Assembly (NCBI RefSeq): GCF_900100315.1
Contig: NZ_FNFF01000011.1
Span: 170,858 to 234,857 of the forward strand
Reading direction: 5' to 3'
DNA length: 64,000 nt
Source: Streptomyces indicus
GTDB taxonomy: Bacteria; Actinomycetota; Actinomycetes; Streptomycetales; Streptomycetaceae
Positions 55,232-63,393 of the stretch are shown here, piece by piece; position 1 is the stretch's first letter, and every line of letters begins with the position of its first letter. Position numbers and translations under genes: made by a program. The notes under the pieces are model-generated. The model worked only from the letters and a program-made list of their open reading frames with translations. It did not search any database and was not told the origin of the DNA.

Positions 55232-56590
55232 GTGCCAAGCAAGAAGCAGACGCAGCGAGTTGCCGTACTCGCCGATTCCGACACCCGCTGGAAATGGGGT
55301 GCACTCACCGCTCAGCGCATCGTAGCGGCGGAGGGTGCCCGGGATTTCGCAGGCGCGGAGGAAACGGACATCCGGCTGGACGGCTTCCTCCTGCGCGGCC
55401 GTGCCACCCCCACCGCACGCCAGCTCCGCGAAGTGGGCGTGCGCGTGGACGACCTCCGCGAGGTCACCGGCGTGGAGTTCCTGCGCGCCATGGAACTCGG
55501 CCCGTCGGACGAGGAGTTCGAGGGGTACGACGTGGTCGTCCTCGCGCTCGTCGGCGGTGCGGTGCAGGCGATGCTGCACGGGCTCGCCCGCGTGTGGCAG
55601 GGCCGCGCCCGGCGCCCCGTGGTCGTCACCGGCTATGTCGGAGTCGTCTACGAGAAGCTCGCCGACGGACTGCTCCTGCGGCACGGCGCCGACGTGGTGC
55701 TCGCCAACTCCCGCCAGGACGCGGAGCGTTTCCGTGCCGTGTACGAGGGGGTGGGCGCGGACGCCGGCGCGGTCACGGAGTGCGCGCTGCCGTTCCTCGG
55801 GGGAGCGCCGTACGCGGCCGGCAGCGCGCCGTACACCGTCTGCTTCGCCGCCCAGCCCTCCGTACCGGAGAGCCGCGCCGACCGCACGTACCTCCTGAAG
55901 CGGATGATCCGGCACGCCGAGCTGCACCCGGAGCGCGAGGTGCTGATCAAGCTGCGCTCCAAGCCGGGCGAGCACACCACGCACATCGAGGAGCACCCGT
56001 ACCAGAAGCTCGCGCAGCGCCACGAGCTGCCGCCCAACTGCCGTCTGGTGTACGGGCACATGGGCGAGGTGCTCGACCGGACCGACCTGCTCGTCACCGT
56101 CAGCTCCACGGCCGCGCTCGAAGCCCTGCACCGCCGCATCCCCACCGCGGTCCTCACCGACCTCGGGGTGCGCGAGGCGCTCGGCAACCACCACTTCACC
56201 GGCTCCGGCTGCCTCGCCTCCTGGACCCAGCTCGACGAGGGCTTCGTGCCCGAGCCGGACGAGGAGTGGCTGGCGCGGCAGGGCGTCGCGGCCGACGGCT
56301 CGTACGCGACGGCCTTCGACCGGGCCCGTACGCGCATCGCGGACCTGCTCGCGAAGCCTCAACTGCCGCCGCTCGCCCCGTACTACACGCTCACCACCGC
56401 ACCCGGCTATCTGCCCGGCATCCTCGCCCGCCACCACCTCGCCCCCGACGGCAGCCCGCTGCCCGGTGCGCCCGCCGCCGCGAAGGAGCCGGGCCCGGTG
56501 CGCCAGATCGTGCGGCAGGCCGCACGCGGCGCCTACCGGCACGGCGTCCAGCGCGTGGCGCCCGTGATCCGGCGGATGGGGGAGCTGTGA
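55232..56590 (+). CDS. DUF6716 putative glycosyltransferase
   Basis: A 452-residue protein recognised as the DUF6716 family often annotated putative glycosyltransferase: RVAVLADSDTRWKWGALTA at the start, VLALVGGAVQAMLHGLARVW, then the GT-B-like C-terminal half EVLIKLRSKPGEHTTHIEEHPYQKLA and TDLLVTVSSTAALEALHRRIPTAVLTDLG (in parts), with the HP and STAA motifs seen in polysialyl- and teichoic-acid transferases. It sits at the head of the CMP-sugar synthesis operon. The GTG at 55232 has no Shine-Dalgarno. Role: probably polymer assembly. Confidence 0.87.
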   Translation: MPSKKQTQRVAVLADSDTRWKWGALTAQRIVAAEGARDFAGAEETDIRLDGFLLRGRATPTARQLREVGVRVDDLREVTGVEFLRAMELGPSDEEFEGYDVVVLALVGGAVQAMLHGLARVWQGRARRPVVVTGYVGVVYEKLADGLLLRHGADVVLANSRQDAERFRAVYEGVGADAGAVTECALPFLGGAPYAAGSAPYTVCFAAQPSVPESRADRTYLLKRMIRHAELHPEREVLIKLRSKPGEHTTHIEEHPYQKLAQRHELPPNCRLVYGHMGEVLDRTDLLVTVSSTAALEALHRRIPTAVLTDLGVREALGNHHFTGSGCLASWTQLDEGFVPEPDEEWLARQGVAADGSYATAFDRARTRIADLLAKPQLPPLAPYYTLTTAPGYLPGILARHHLAPDGSPLPGAPAAAKEPGPVRQIVRQAARGAYRHGVQRVAPVIRRMGEL

Positions 56591-56667
56591 GCGGAGCCGA
56601 GCGTGCAGCCGTGAGCGGGCCCCCGAGCGACCCGACCTCTCACCTCCAGTCCACAGGAGACCTCTCC

Positions 56668-57879
56668 ATGACGAACTCTTCGGCGCTGCGCAGGGTGCTC
56701 GCCGTGATCCCCGCACGCGGCGGATCCAAGGGCGTGCCCGCCAAGAACCTCGCGACCGTCGGCGGTGTGCCGCTCGTGGCCCGCGCCGTGCGCGAATGCC
56801 TGGCCTCGCGCCACGTGACGGACGTGGTCGTGTCCACCGACGACGACGCCATCGCGACCGTGGCCCGCAGCGCGGGCGCGGAGGTGGTGCGCCGCCCCGC
56901 CGAGATCTCCGGCGACCTGGCGAGCTCCGAGGCCGCCGTGCTGCACGCGCTCGACGCCCACGAGGCGCTGCACGGCTCACCCATGGACGTGGTCCTGCTC
57001 GTGCAGTGCACCAGCCCCTTCCTCACCCGCGAGGACGTGGACCAGGTGGCCGCCGCTGTGGTCGACGGCGGCGCGGACACCGCGCACACGGTCGCCCCGT
57101 TCCACGGCTTCGTATGGCGGGACGGGACGGACGGCGCGGAGGGCGCGGACGGCGGCAGCCACGGCGTCAACCACGACAAGTCCTTCCGGCCGCGCCGCCA
57201 GGACCGCCCCCAGGACCTCCTGGAGACCGGCGCGGTCTACGCGATGACCGTGCCCGGATTCCGTGAGCACCAGCACCGCTTCTTCGGCCGTACGGACCTC
57301 GTCCGCACCGACCCCGCCCGGGTCCTGGAGATCGACGACCCGCACGACCTCGCCCGCGCCCGCGCGCTCGCCCCGCTGCTGGACGCCGGCCGCACCGGCG
57401 CCCTGCCCGGACGCGAGGACGTGGACGCGGTCGTCCTCGACTTCGACGGCACCCAGACCGACGACCGGGTGCTGATCGACTCCGAAGGAAAGGAGTTCGT
57501 CACCGTGCACCGAGGCGACGGACTCGGCATCGCGGCCCTGCGCAAGACGGGTCTGAAGATGCTGATCCTCTCCACGGAGCAGAACCCTGTGGTCGCCGCG
57601 CGCGCCCGGAAGCTCAAGCTCCCGGTCCTGCACGGCATCGACCGCAAGGACCTCGCACTCAAGCAGTGGTGCGAGGAACAGGGCATCGCGCCCGAGCGCG
57701 TGCTCTACGTCGGCAACGACGTCAACGACCTGCCCTGCTTCAGCCTCGTCGGCTGGCCCGTGGCGGTCGCGAGCGCCCACGACGTCGTACGCGGCGCCGC
57801 ACGCGCCATCACCACCCAGGACGGTGGCGACGGCGCGATCCGGGAGATCGCCGGCTGGATCCTCGGCCCCTCCCTCTGA
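56668..57879 (+). CDS. CMP-nonulosonate cytidylyltransferase fused to HAD phosphatase
   Basis: A 403-residue bifunctional protein. Residues 8-230: NeuA-type cytidylyltransferase (VLAVIPARGGSKGVPAKNL, VVVSTDDDAIATVA, LLVQCTSPFLTREDVDQ, ETGAVYAM). Residues about 250-400: C0-type HAD phosphatase of the KdsC/NeuA2 kind (VVLDFDGTQTDDRVLIDSEG, ILSTEQNPVVAARARKLKLPVLHGIDRKD, LYVGNDVNDLPCFSLVGWPVAV in parts). It would dephosphorylate a nonulosonate-9-phosphate and activate the sugar with CTP. The ATG at 56668 has AGGAGA 6 nt upstream; a GTG at 56587 overlapping the previous stop would add 27 residues. Confidence 0.92.
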   Translation: MTNSSALRRVLAVIPARGGSKGVPAKNLATVGGVPLVARAVRECLASRHVTDVVVSTDDDAIATVARSAGAEVVRRPAEISGDLASSEAAVLHALDAHEALHGSPMDVVLLVQCTSPFLTREDVDQVAAAVVDGGADTAHTVAPFHGFVWRDGTDGAEGADGGSHGVNHDKSFRPRRQDRPQDLLETGAVYAMTVPGFREHQHRFFGRTDLVRTDPARVLEIDDPHDLARARALAPLLDAGRTGALPGREDVDAVVLDFDGTQTDDRVLIDSEGKEFVTVHRGDGLGIAALRKTGLKMLILSTEQNPVVAARARKLKLPVLHGIDRKDLALKQWCEEQGIAPERVLYVGNDVNDLPCFSLVGWPVAVASAHDVVRGAARAITTQDGGDGAIREIAGWILGPSL

Positions 57880-57917
57880 ACTCCCATTACCTGTAACCCA
57901 GTTAGGAACCACCTGCC

Positions 57918-58844
57918 ATGACCAGCACCTCCCGCCTCCGCACCCTCGGCAAGAAGACCGCGGGTCCCGGCCGCCCCGTCTACGTCACCGGCGAGATCGG
58001 CATCAACCACAACGGCGACCTCGAGAACGCCTTCGCCCTGATCGACGCGGCCGCCGACGCCGGCTGCGACGCGGTGAAGTTCCAGAAGCGCACCCCGGAG
58101 ATCTGCACCCCGCGCGACCAGTGGGACATCGAGCGCGACACCCCCTGGGGCCGCATGACCTACATCGACTACCGCCACCGCGTGGAGTTCGGCGAGGACG
58201 AGTACCGCGCCATCGACGAGCACTGCAAGAAGCGCGGCATCGACTGGTTCGCCTCGCCGTGGGACACCGAGGCCGTCGCGTTCCTGGAGAAGTTCGACCT
58301 GCCGGCCCACAAGGTCGCCTCCGCGTCCCTGACGGACGACGAGCTGCTGCGCGCCCTGCGCGCCACCGGCCGCACGATCATCCTCTCCACGGGCATGTCC
58401 ACCCCGAAGCAGATCCGCCACGCGGTCGAGGTGCTCGGCTCGGACAACATCCTGCTCTGCCACGCCACGTCCACGTACCCGGCGAAGGCCGAGGAGCTCA
58501 ACCTGCGCGTGATCAACACGCTCCAGCAGGAGTACCCGAACGTCCCGATCGGTTACTCCGGCCACGAGACCGGCCTCCAGACCACGCTCGCCGCGGTCGC
58601 GCTCGGCGCCACCTTCGTCGAGCGCCACATCACCCTCGACCGCGCCATGTGGGGCTCCGACCAGGCCGCCTCCGTGGAGCCGCAGGGCCTGACCCGCCTC
58701 GTGCGCGACATCCGCACCATCGAGGCCTCGCTCGGCGACGGCGTCAAGAAGGTCTACGAGTCCGAGCTCGGCCCGATGAAGAAGCTGCGCCGCGTCACCG
58801 GTGTCGTCGCCGAGGCCGGCGACCGCGAGCCGGTCGCCGTCTGA
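57918..58844 (+). CDS. neuB: N-acetylneuraminate/Kdn(-9-P) synthase-like enzyme without SAF domain
   Basis: A 308-residue NeuB-family aldol synthase condensing PEP with a hexose or N-acylmannosamine (or its 6-phosphate). Hallmarks: VYVTGEIGINHNGDLENAFALID, AVKFQKRTPEICTPRDQ, KVASASLTDDELLRALRATGRTIILSTGMST (in parts), LLCHATSTYPAKAEELNLRVI and VPIGYSGHETGLQTTLAAVALGATFVERHITLDRAMWGSDQAASVEP (in parts), with the metal-binding His residues. It ends soon after the barrel, so the usual C-terminal antifreeze-like (SAF) domain is absent. It starts 38 bp after the NeuA-HAD gene. Substrate: mannose-6-P giving Kdn-9-P is likely, given the Kdn wall polymers of streptomycetes. Confidence 0.9.
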   Translation: MTSTSRLRTLGKKTAGPGRPVYVTGEIGINHNGDLENAFALIDAAADAGCDAVKFQKRTPEICTPRDQWDIERDTPWGRMTYIDYRHRVEFGEDEYRAIDEHCKKRGIDWFASPWDTEAVAFLEKFDLPAHKVASASLTDDELLRALRATGRTIILSTGMSTPKQIRHAVEVLGSDNILLCHATSTYPAKAEELNLRVINTLQQEYPNVPIGYSGHETGLQTTLAAVALGATFVERHITLDRAMWGSDQAASVEPQGLTRLVRDIRTIEASLGDGVKKVYESELGPMKKLRRVTGVVAEAGDREPVAV

Positions 58845-58878
58845 CCGGCCACGGACCCCCACCCCCCACGGTGACGTC

Positions 58879-60072
58879 ATGACGTCCACGCACGGCCCCG
58901 CCGCGTCCGCTGCCCCGGCAGCGGGTGCGGCGGGCCCGGCCGCCTCTGCCTCGAAAGCCGCCTCGGCCACCGAGGCCTCGCAGACCTCCCCGGTCACTGA
59001 GGCCTTCCCGGTCACCGAGGCCTCGCGGGCCACTTTGCCGACCCTCGCCTTCGTCGAGAGCCCGGTGCAGGTCCTGAACGTTCTGGAATGGGCGCACGCG
59101 CACGGCTGCCGGGCCGCGGACCTCACCCTCGTCGTCCTGTCCCCGACGGACCCGATGACCCGCGGCCAGCTGCGGCGCATGGCCGAACTGGCCCGCGACG
59201 AGGGCCACGGGGTCCGCTGGGAGGAGGCGCGCGGCGGCAGCACGGCGCCGCTGCGGACGATCACCAGGCTCGCCCCGCTGCTGCGCGGCACCCCCCGCCT
59301 CGTCATCGGCGACCCCTTCTCCCGCTACGTGCAGCTCCTGCTGACCCTCACCCGCGCCCGCGACCTCGTGATCGTGGACGACGGCACCGCGACGATGGAG
59401 TTCATCGCCCAACTCGCCCGCGGGGAACGCCTGGTGCGCTGGCACCGCAAGGGCGGTCGGCCCGGCCCCCGCGACCTGGTCTTCGCGCCGTTCGCGGCCT
59501 CGGCCCGCCGCCGCCTGACCCCGTCGGCCCACCGTACGGTCGAGGTCTTCTCCTCGATGCCGGTGGAGGCACCGCCCGGCGTCACGGTCGTCCCGAACAC
59601 CTTCCTCTTCACCCGCACCCGCTTCGGCCCGCCCCGGATCACCAAGGGCGCGGACCTGGTCGGTACCTCCCTCGTCGAGACCGGCGTCGTGGACGGCGCC
59701 CGCTACCTGGAGGCGGTCCGCGCCCTGGCCGCGGCGCACGGCGCGACCCGCTACTTCGCCCACCGCCGCGAATCGGCCGAGAAACTGCACGAGTTGGCGT
59801 CCGTCACGGGTCTGGAGATCGTCCGCCCGGACCTTCCCCTGGAGCTCATCGCGCGCCGGGGCCCCATCGGCCACCGCATCCTCAGCTTCCCGTCCACGGT
59901 GGTGCACACCCTGCCGCTGGCCCTCGCGGGCACCGGTGTGGAGGTCGCGGTCTGCGACATCGACCCGGCTTGGCTGACCGAGGGCGCCTCGCCCCGGGCC
60001 CAGGGCTTCCTGTCGGGGGTCACGGGCACGGCCCGCGACGTGCACCGGTTGCAGTCGGTGCGCACGGCGTGA
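58879..60072 (+). CDS. Second polysialyltransferase-like protein
   Basis: A 397-residue protein with a 50-residue Ala/Ser/Thr-rich N-terminus of repeated TEAS/TEAF units, then TLAFVESPVQVLNVLEWAHAHG (start of the GT52/polysialyltransferase-like domain), VIGDPFSRYVQLLLTLTRARDLVIVDDGTATMEF (in parts; D-D-G motif), YFAHRRESAEKLHEL and ILSFPSTVVHTLPLALAGTGVEVAVCDID (in parts). The DDG and Ser-Thr motifs resemble capsule sialyltransferases. It begins 34 bp after neuB and closes the operon. Polymerase or initiating transferase for the nonulosonic acid polymer is likely (inference). Confidence 0.85.
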   Translation: MTSTHGPAASAAPAAGAAGPAASASKAASATEASQTSPVTEAFPVTEASRATLPTLAFVESPVQVLNVLEWAHAHGCRAADLTLVVLSPTDPMTRGQLRRMAELARDEGHGVRWEEARGGSTAPLRTITRLAPLLRGTPRLVIGDPFSRYVQLLLTLTRARDLVIVDDGTATMEFIAQLARGERLVRWHRKGGRPGPRDLVFAPFAASARRRLTPSAHRTVEVFSSMPVEAPPGVTVVPNTFLFTRTRFGPPRITKGADLVGTSLVETGVVDGARYLEAVRALAAAHGATRYFAHRRESAEKLHELASVTGLEIVRPDLPLELIARRGPIGHRILSFPSTVVHTLPLALAGTGVEVAVCDIDPAWLTEGASPRAQGFLSGVTGTARDVHRLQSVRTA

Positions 60073-60267
60073 CCAGGCGTACGCAAGGGGCGTACCGGTA
60101 GCCTTGGAGCGGGTGCGTCGCCGCAAGGGCCGCCCCGGGCAAACCAGAAGTCATACCCGCCCGCACAACCCACCATGCGCACCCTGACCGAGTTTCTTAC
60201 GTCAATCTGGCTGAACTTTTGTTGATCGAGGCTCAGTTGGCCCTTGCACCGCCTTACGCTTGCGAGG

Positions 60268-61515
60268 GTGAACCAATTGATGTCCCGCACGACCGACACC
60301 CCAGAGGGTGAGTCCGCAGTCGCGGCAGCTCTGCCCGGCACGCTGCCCGAGCGGCTGCGTGCCGAGCTCGTCGCCTTCCGGCGCGATATGCACATGCACC
60401 CTGAGCTGGGCAATCAGGAGTTCCGCACCACCGCCGCGCTCAAGAAGCGGCTCGAGCAGGCCGGTCTTGCGCCCCGCGTGCTCGACACCGGCACCGGACT
60501 CGTATGCGACATCGGCACCTGGGACGGCGTGCGCCCCATGCTCGCCCTGCGCGCGGACATCGACGCCCTGCCCATTCCGGACACCAAGACCGAGGCCCCG
60601 TACCGGTCGACGGTGCCGGACCGGGCGCACGCCTGCGGTCACGACGTGCACACCACGGTGGTGCTCGGCGCGGGCCTCGTGCTCGCCGAGCTCGACAAGG
60701 CAGGTCAACTGCCGCGCCCCGTACGGCTGCTCTTCCAGCCGGCCGAGGAGGTGCTGCCCGGGGGAGCGGCGGACGCGATCGCCTCGGGCGCGCTCGACGG
60801 CGTCGGGAAGATCATCGCCGTGCACTGCGACCCGAAGGTCGACGCGGGCCGGATCGGTCTGCGCCACGGCGCCATCACCTCGGCCTGCGACCGCCTCGAA
60901 GTCGCCCTCGACGGCGCCGGCGGCCACACCGCGCGCCCGCACCTGACCACCGACCTCGTGACGGCCGCGGCCCGCGTCGCCACCGACGTCCCCGCCATCG
61001 TCGCCCGCCGGGTCGATGCCCGCGCCGGGCTCGCCGTCACCTGGGGCCGCATCGAGGCGGGCCACGCGCCCAACGTGATCCCGCAGCACGCCGAACTCTC
61101 CGGCACCGTACGGTGCCTGGACCTCGACGCGTGGCGCTCGGCGCCCGACGTGGTGCACGCGGCGATCCAGGAAGTCGCCGACCTGCACCGCGCGAAATCG
61201 GCCATCAACTACATCCGCGGCGTCCCCCCGGTGGTCAACGACCTGGCGGTCACCGACCTGCTCCGCGACGCCATGACCGCCCGCCGTGGCCACCTCTCCG
61301 TCGAGGACACCGAACAGAGCCTGGGCGGCGAGGACTTCTCCTGGTACCTGGAGCACGTCCCGGGCGCGATGGCCCGCCTCGGCGTCCGCACCCCGGGCGA
61401 CCGCACCGCCTGCGACCTGCACCAGGGCGACTTCGATGCGGACGAGTCGGCGATCACGGTAGGAGTCGAACTCTTCACGGCAGCAGCGCTGTTGGACGCG
61501 TCTTTGCCGGCCTGA
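60268..61515 (+). CDS. M20-family amidohydrolase
   Basis: A 415-residue dinuclear-metal peptidase-like enzyme: RRDMHMHPELGNQEFRT, LRADIDALPIPDTK, HACGHDVHTTVVLGA (metal ligands), LLFQPAEEVLPGGAADAIA (catalytic Glu-Glu), and LGGEDFSWYLEHVPGAM. This is the IAA-amino-acid/hippurate hydrolase type (HipO/AmaA); substrate unknown. The GTG at 60268 lies 7 nt after TACGCT (60255-60260), consistent with a leaderless start; ATG 60280 with GAGGG 11 nt upstream is the alternative. The 200 bp upstream separates it from the glycopolymer operon. Confidence 0.9.
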   Translation: MNQLMSRTTDTPEGESAVAAALPGTLPERLRAELVAFRRDMHMHPELGNQEFRTTAALKKRLEQAGLAPRVLDTGTGLVCDIGTWDGVRPMLALRADIDALPIPDTKTEAPYRSTVPDRAHACGHDVHTTVVLGAGLVLAELDKAGQLPRPVRLLFQPAEEVLPGGAADAIASGALDGVGKIIAVHCDPKVDAGRIGLRHGAITSACDRLEVALDGAGGHTARPHLTTDLVTAAARVATDVPAIVARRVDARAGLAVTWGRIEAGHAPNVIPQHAELSGTVRCLDLDAWRSAPDVVHAAIQEVADLHRAKSAINYIRGVPPVVNDLAVTDLLRDAMTARRGHLSVEDTEQSLGGEDFSWYLEHVPGAMARLGVRTPGDRTACDLHQGDFDADESAITVGVELFTAAALLDASLPA

Positions 61516-61562
61516 CCCTGACGCTCACCGCCCCTCGCAGACATCGTCCCGGAACGCCGCAA

Positions 61563-61601
61563 AGCCCGCGGTCCGGTGGCCGTCCTCGCCGACCGCGGGC
61601 T
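61563..61601 (+). terminator. Terminator after the M20 gene; rest of the spacer
   Basis: AGCCCGCGGTC (61563-61573) pairs with GACCGCGGGCT (61591-61601), an 11-bp stem with a 17-nt loop, 47 bp past the stop. The remaining spacer to 61932 holds no gene that I can support, but contains the motif at 61841-61860 that is shared with the second BMP gene. Confidence 0.85.
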
Positions 61602-61840
61602 CGGGGAGGTCGACACCCGCAGCCGCGCGGGGCGGCACGCACAACCCTGCCAGGGCCCCGCCCCACAGTGCCCTATCCCCACCCTGCCCCCAACTCCCCA
61701 CCGTGGACCGGAGGTTGGGCCTATCCGGGCCGGGCGGTGCTGGGCGGGCCTGGCCGCCCGGTGAGTCGGCCCCCGTACGCCCCACCGCCCGCCGCGGAAC
61801 GTTTCGGTAACGGCCGCGTGAAACCCCGTTCCCCCGCATT

Positions 61841-61860
61841 TCTACGCGCGTTACTGTGCG
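61841..61860 (+). promoter_or_regulatory. Shared upstream motif of BMP gene 1
   Basis: TCTACGCGCGTTAC followed by TGTGCG, 92 bp before the start. The same 14-mer recurs before BMP gene 2 at 63329. The core ACGCGCGT is palindromic. It is either the promoter -10 region or an operator. Confidence 0.5.
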
Positions 61861-61932
61861 CCGAAACCGGTGCGCACGCGCATCGAATGGGGCGCCGTCA
61901 GCGGCGCGTTGGGGATTGAAGGGGTGCTTCCA

Positions 61933-63033
61933 GTGCGGCAGAAGCGGCGGATATCGCGGATATCGGGGATCTCCAGAGTGGCCGTGGCGGTCAGCGCCCT
62001 GGCTCTCGCGGCGAGCGCCTGTGGCAAGACCAGCACAGAGGCCAACACGCCTGAGGACAACGGCGGGGACAAGGGCGCCTCGACCTCGTACAAGGGCAAG
62101 GGCATCGGCCTCGCGTACGACATCGGCGGCCAGGGCGACCAGTCGTTCAACGACGCGGCGTACTCCGGATACGAGAAGGCCCGCGCCGAGTTCAAGATCG
62201 GCGGCGTCGACGTCGAGCCCTCCGACGGCGAGTCGGACGCCGACAAGGTGCAGCGTCTGACCTCGCTGGCCAAGCAGGGCTACAACCCGGTGATCGGCGT
62301 CGGCTTCGTCTACGCGAAGGCCGTCGGCGAGGTCAGCAAGAAGTTCCCGAACACCACCTTCGGGATCATCGACGACTCCACCGTCAAGGAGAAGAACGTC
62401 GCGGACCTCGTGTTCAGCGAGGAGCAGGGCTCCTACCTCGCGGGTGTGGCCGCCGCCAAGGCGACCAAGACCAAGACGGTGGGCTTCATCGGCGGTGTCG
62501 AGACCCCGCTGATCAAGAAGTTCGAGGCCGGGTTCGTGCAGGGCGTCCAGGACACCGACAAGTCGGTGAAGATCAAGCGCCAGTACCTGACGCAGCCGCC
62601 GAACTTCGACGGCTTCTCCAAGCCGGACCTCGGCAAGGAGGCCGCCAAGGGCATGCTCGACGCCGACGCGGACGTGATCTACCACGCCGCCGGTCTGGCC
62701 GGCCAGGGCGCGATCGAGGCCGCCGCCGACGCCAAGAAGTGGGCGATCGGCGTGGACTCCGACCAGTACAACCAGAAGGCTTTGGACAAGCAGAAGGCGT
62801 ACATCCTCACGTCGATGACCAAGGACGTCGGCGGCGCGGTCTACGCCCTCACCAAGTCCGTCGTCGAGGGCAAGCCCCTCAGCGGCGAGCAGCGCTTCGA
62901 CCTGAAGGCCGGCGGGGTGGGCCTGTCCGACTCCAACCCGGCGTACAAGGAGATGACCGACGTGGTCGCGGCCGTCGACAAGGCCAAGAAGGCGATCGAG
63001 GACGGCACGATCACCGTCAAGTCCACGCCGTAA
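61933..63033 (+). CDS. BMP/PnrA-like nucleoside-binding lipoprotein 1
   Basis: A 366-residue substrate-binding lipoprotein. Signal RQKRRISRISGISRVAVAVSALALAASAC (in parts; lipobox LAASAC, Cys about residue 31), a Thr/Asp/Gly-rich linker, then the BMP fold: GLAYDIGGQGDQSFNDAAYSGYEKA, EPSDGESDADKVQRLTSLAKQGYNPVIGVGF (in parts), FGIIDDSTV, VADLVFSEEQGSYLAGVAAA, GFIGGVETPLIKKFEAGF, VIYHAAGLAGQGAIEAA and WAIGVDSDQYNQ. It binds nucleosides (purines) for an ABC importer, whose other parts are expected just outside the window. The GTG at 61933 has AAGGGG 8 nt upstream. Confidence 0.93.
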   Translation: MRQKRRISRISGISRVAVAVSALALAASACGKTSTEANTPEDNGGDKGASTSYKGKGIGLAYDIGGQGDQSFNDAAYSGYEKARAEFKIGGVDVEPSDGESDADKVQRLTSLAKQGYNPVIGVGFVYAKAVGEVSKKFPNTTFGIIDDSTVKEKNVADLVFSEEQGSYLAGVAAAKATKTKTVGFIGGVETPLIKKFEAGFVQGVQDTDKSVKIKRQYLTQPPNFDGFSKPDLGKEAAKGMLDADADVIYHAAGLAGQGAIEAAADAKKWAIGVDSDQYNQKALDKQKAYILTSMTKDVGGAVYALTKSVVEGKPLSGEQRFDLKAGGVGLSDSNPAYKEMTDVVAAVDKAKKAIEDGTITVKSTP

Positions 63034-63081
63034 CGAAGGACGCGGGGACGGCCCGGAACGAAGGGCGCGGGGACGGCCCGG
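63032..63081. repeat. 25-bp tandem repeat after BMP gene 1
   Basis: Two copies (63032-63056, 63057-63081) of a unit beginning AACGAAGG, differing at one base. The first begins inside the TAA stop codon. Confidence 0.9.
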
Positions 63082-63103
63082 ACCTGGCCGTCCCGGCCCG
63101 CGC
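63064..63103 (+). terminator. Hairpin after BMP gene 1
   Basis: GGGACGGCC (63070-63078 region) pairs with GGCCGTCCC around a 7-nt loop, extended outward by GGCGCGG/CCGCGCC with a bulge. A second hairpin, GCGCCGGACC (63209-63218)/GGTCCGGCGC (63232-63241), follows. The two genes are therefore likely to be transcribed separately. The rest of 63034-63393 holds no gene. Confidence 0.7.
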
Positions 63104-63208
63104 CTCGGACCCGTGGCGGACCGCGCATTGGGCCGTCACGGGCCCGGTTCGTGTCGCGCGCGACGCCCGCCGGGCCCGTCACCCCTCGTCACCGCGGCAT
63201 GACCCACT

Positions 63209-63241
63209 GCGCCGGACCGGCTGTTTCCGCTGGTCCGGCGC
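63209..63241 (+). terminator. Second hairpin in the BMP1-BMP2 spacer
   Basis: A 10-bp perfect stem, GCGCCGGACC (63209-63218) with GGTCCGGCGC (63232-63241), and a 13-nt loop, followed by a modest T-rich run (ATTGCTTTG). Confidence 0.75.
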
Positions 63242-63328
63242 ATTGCTTTGGCAGATGGGACAAAAGGTGCAAGGTGTGAGTCCTGGCACAGAGCGATAAC
63301 GGGTGTTCCCCAGCGGTTTTAAGTTTTG

Positions 63329-63348
63329 TCTACGCGCGTTACGCTGCG
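63329..63348 (+). promoter_or_regulatory. Shared upstream motif of BMP gene 2
   Basis: TCTACGCGCGTTAC followed by GCTGCG, 65 bp before the ATG at 63394, matching the motif at 61841. It overlaps a plausible -10 (TACGCT). Confidence 0.5.
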
Positions 63349-63393
63349 GCGAACCATGCGTCATGTAGGCGCTGCACAAAGGAGAACCTCCCC

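Noticed and set aside
60268..60280. Firm choice between the GTG and ATG starts of the M20 gene
   Set aside because: Both are supportable; the GTG was used because of the -10 spacing, but this is not settled by sequence alone.
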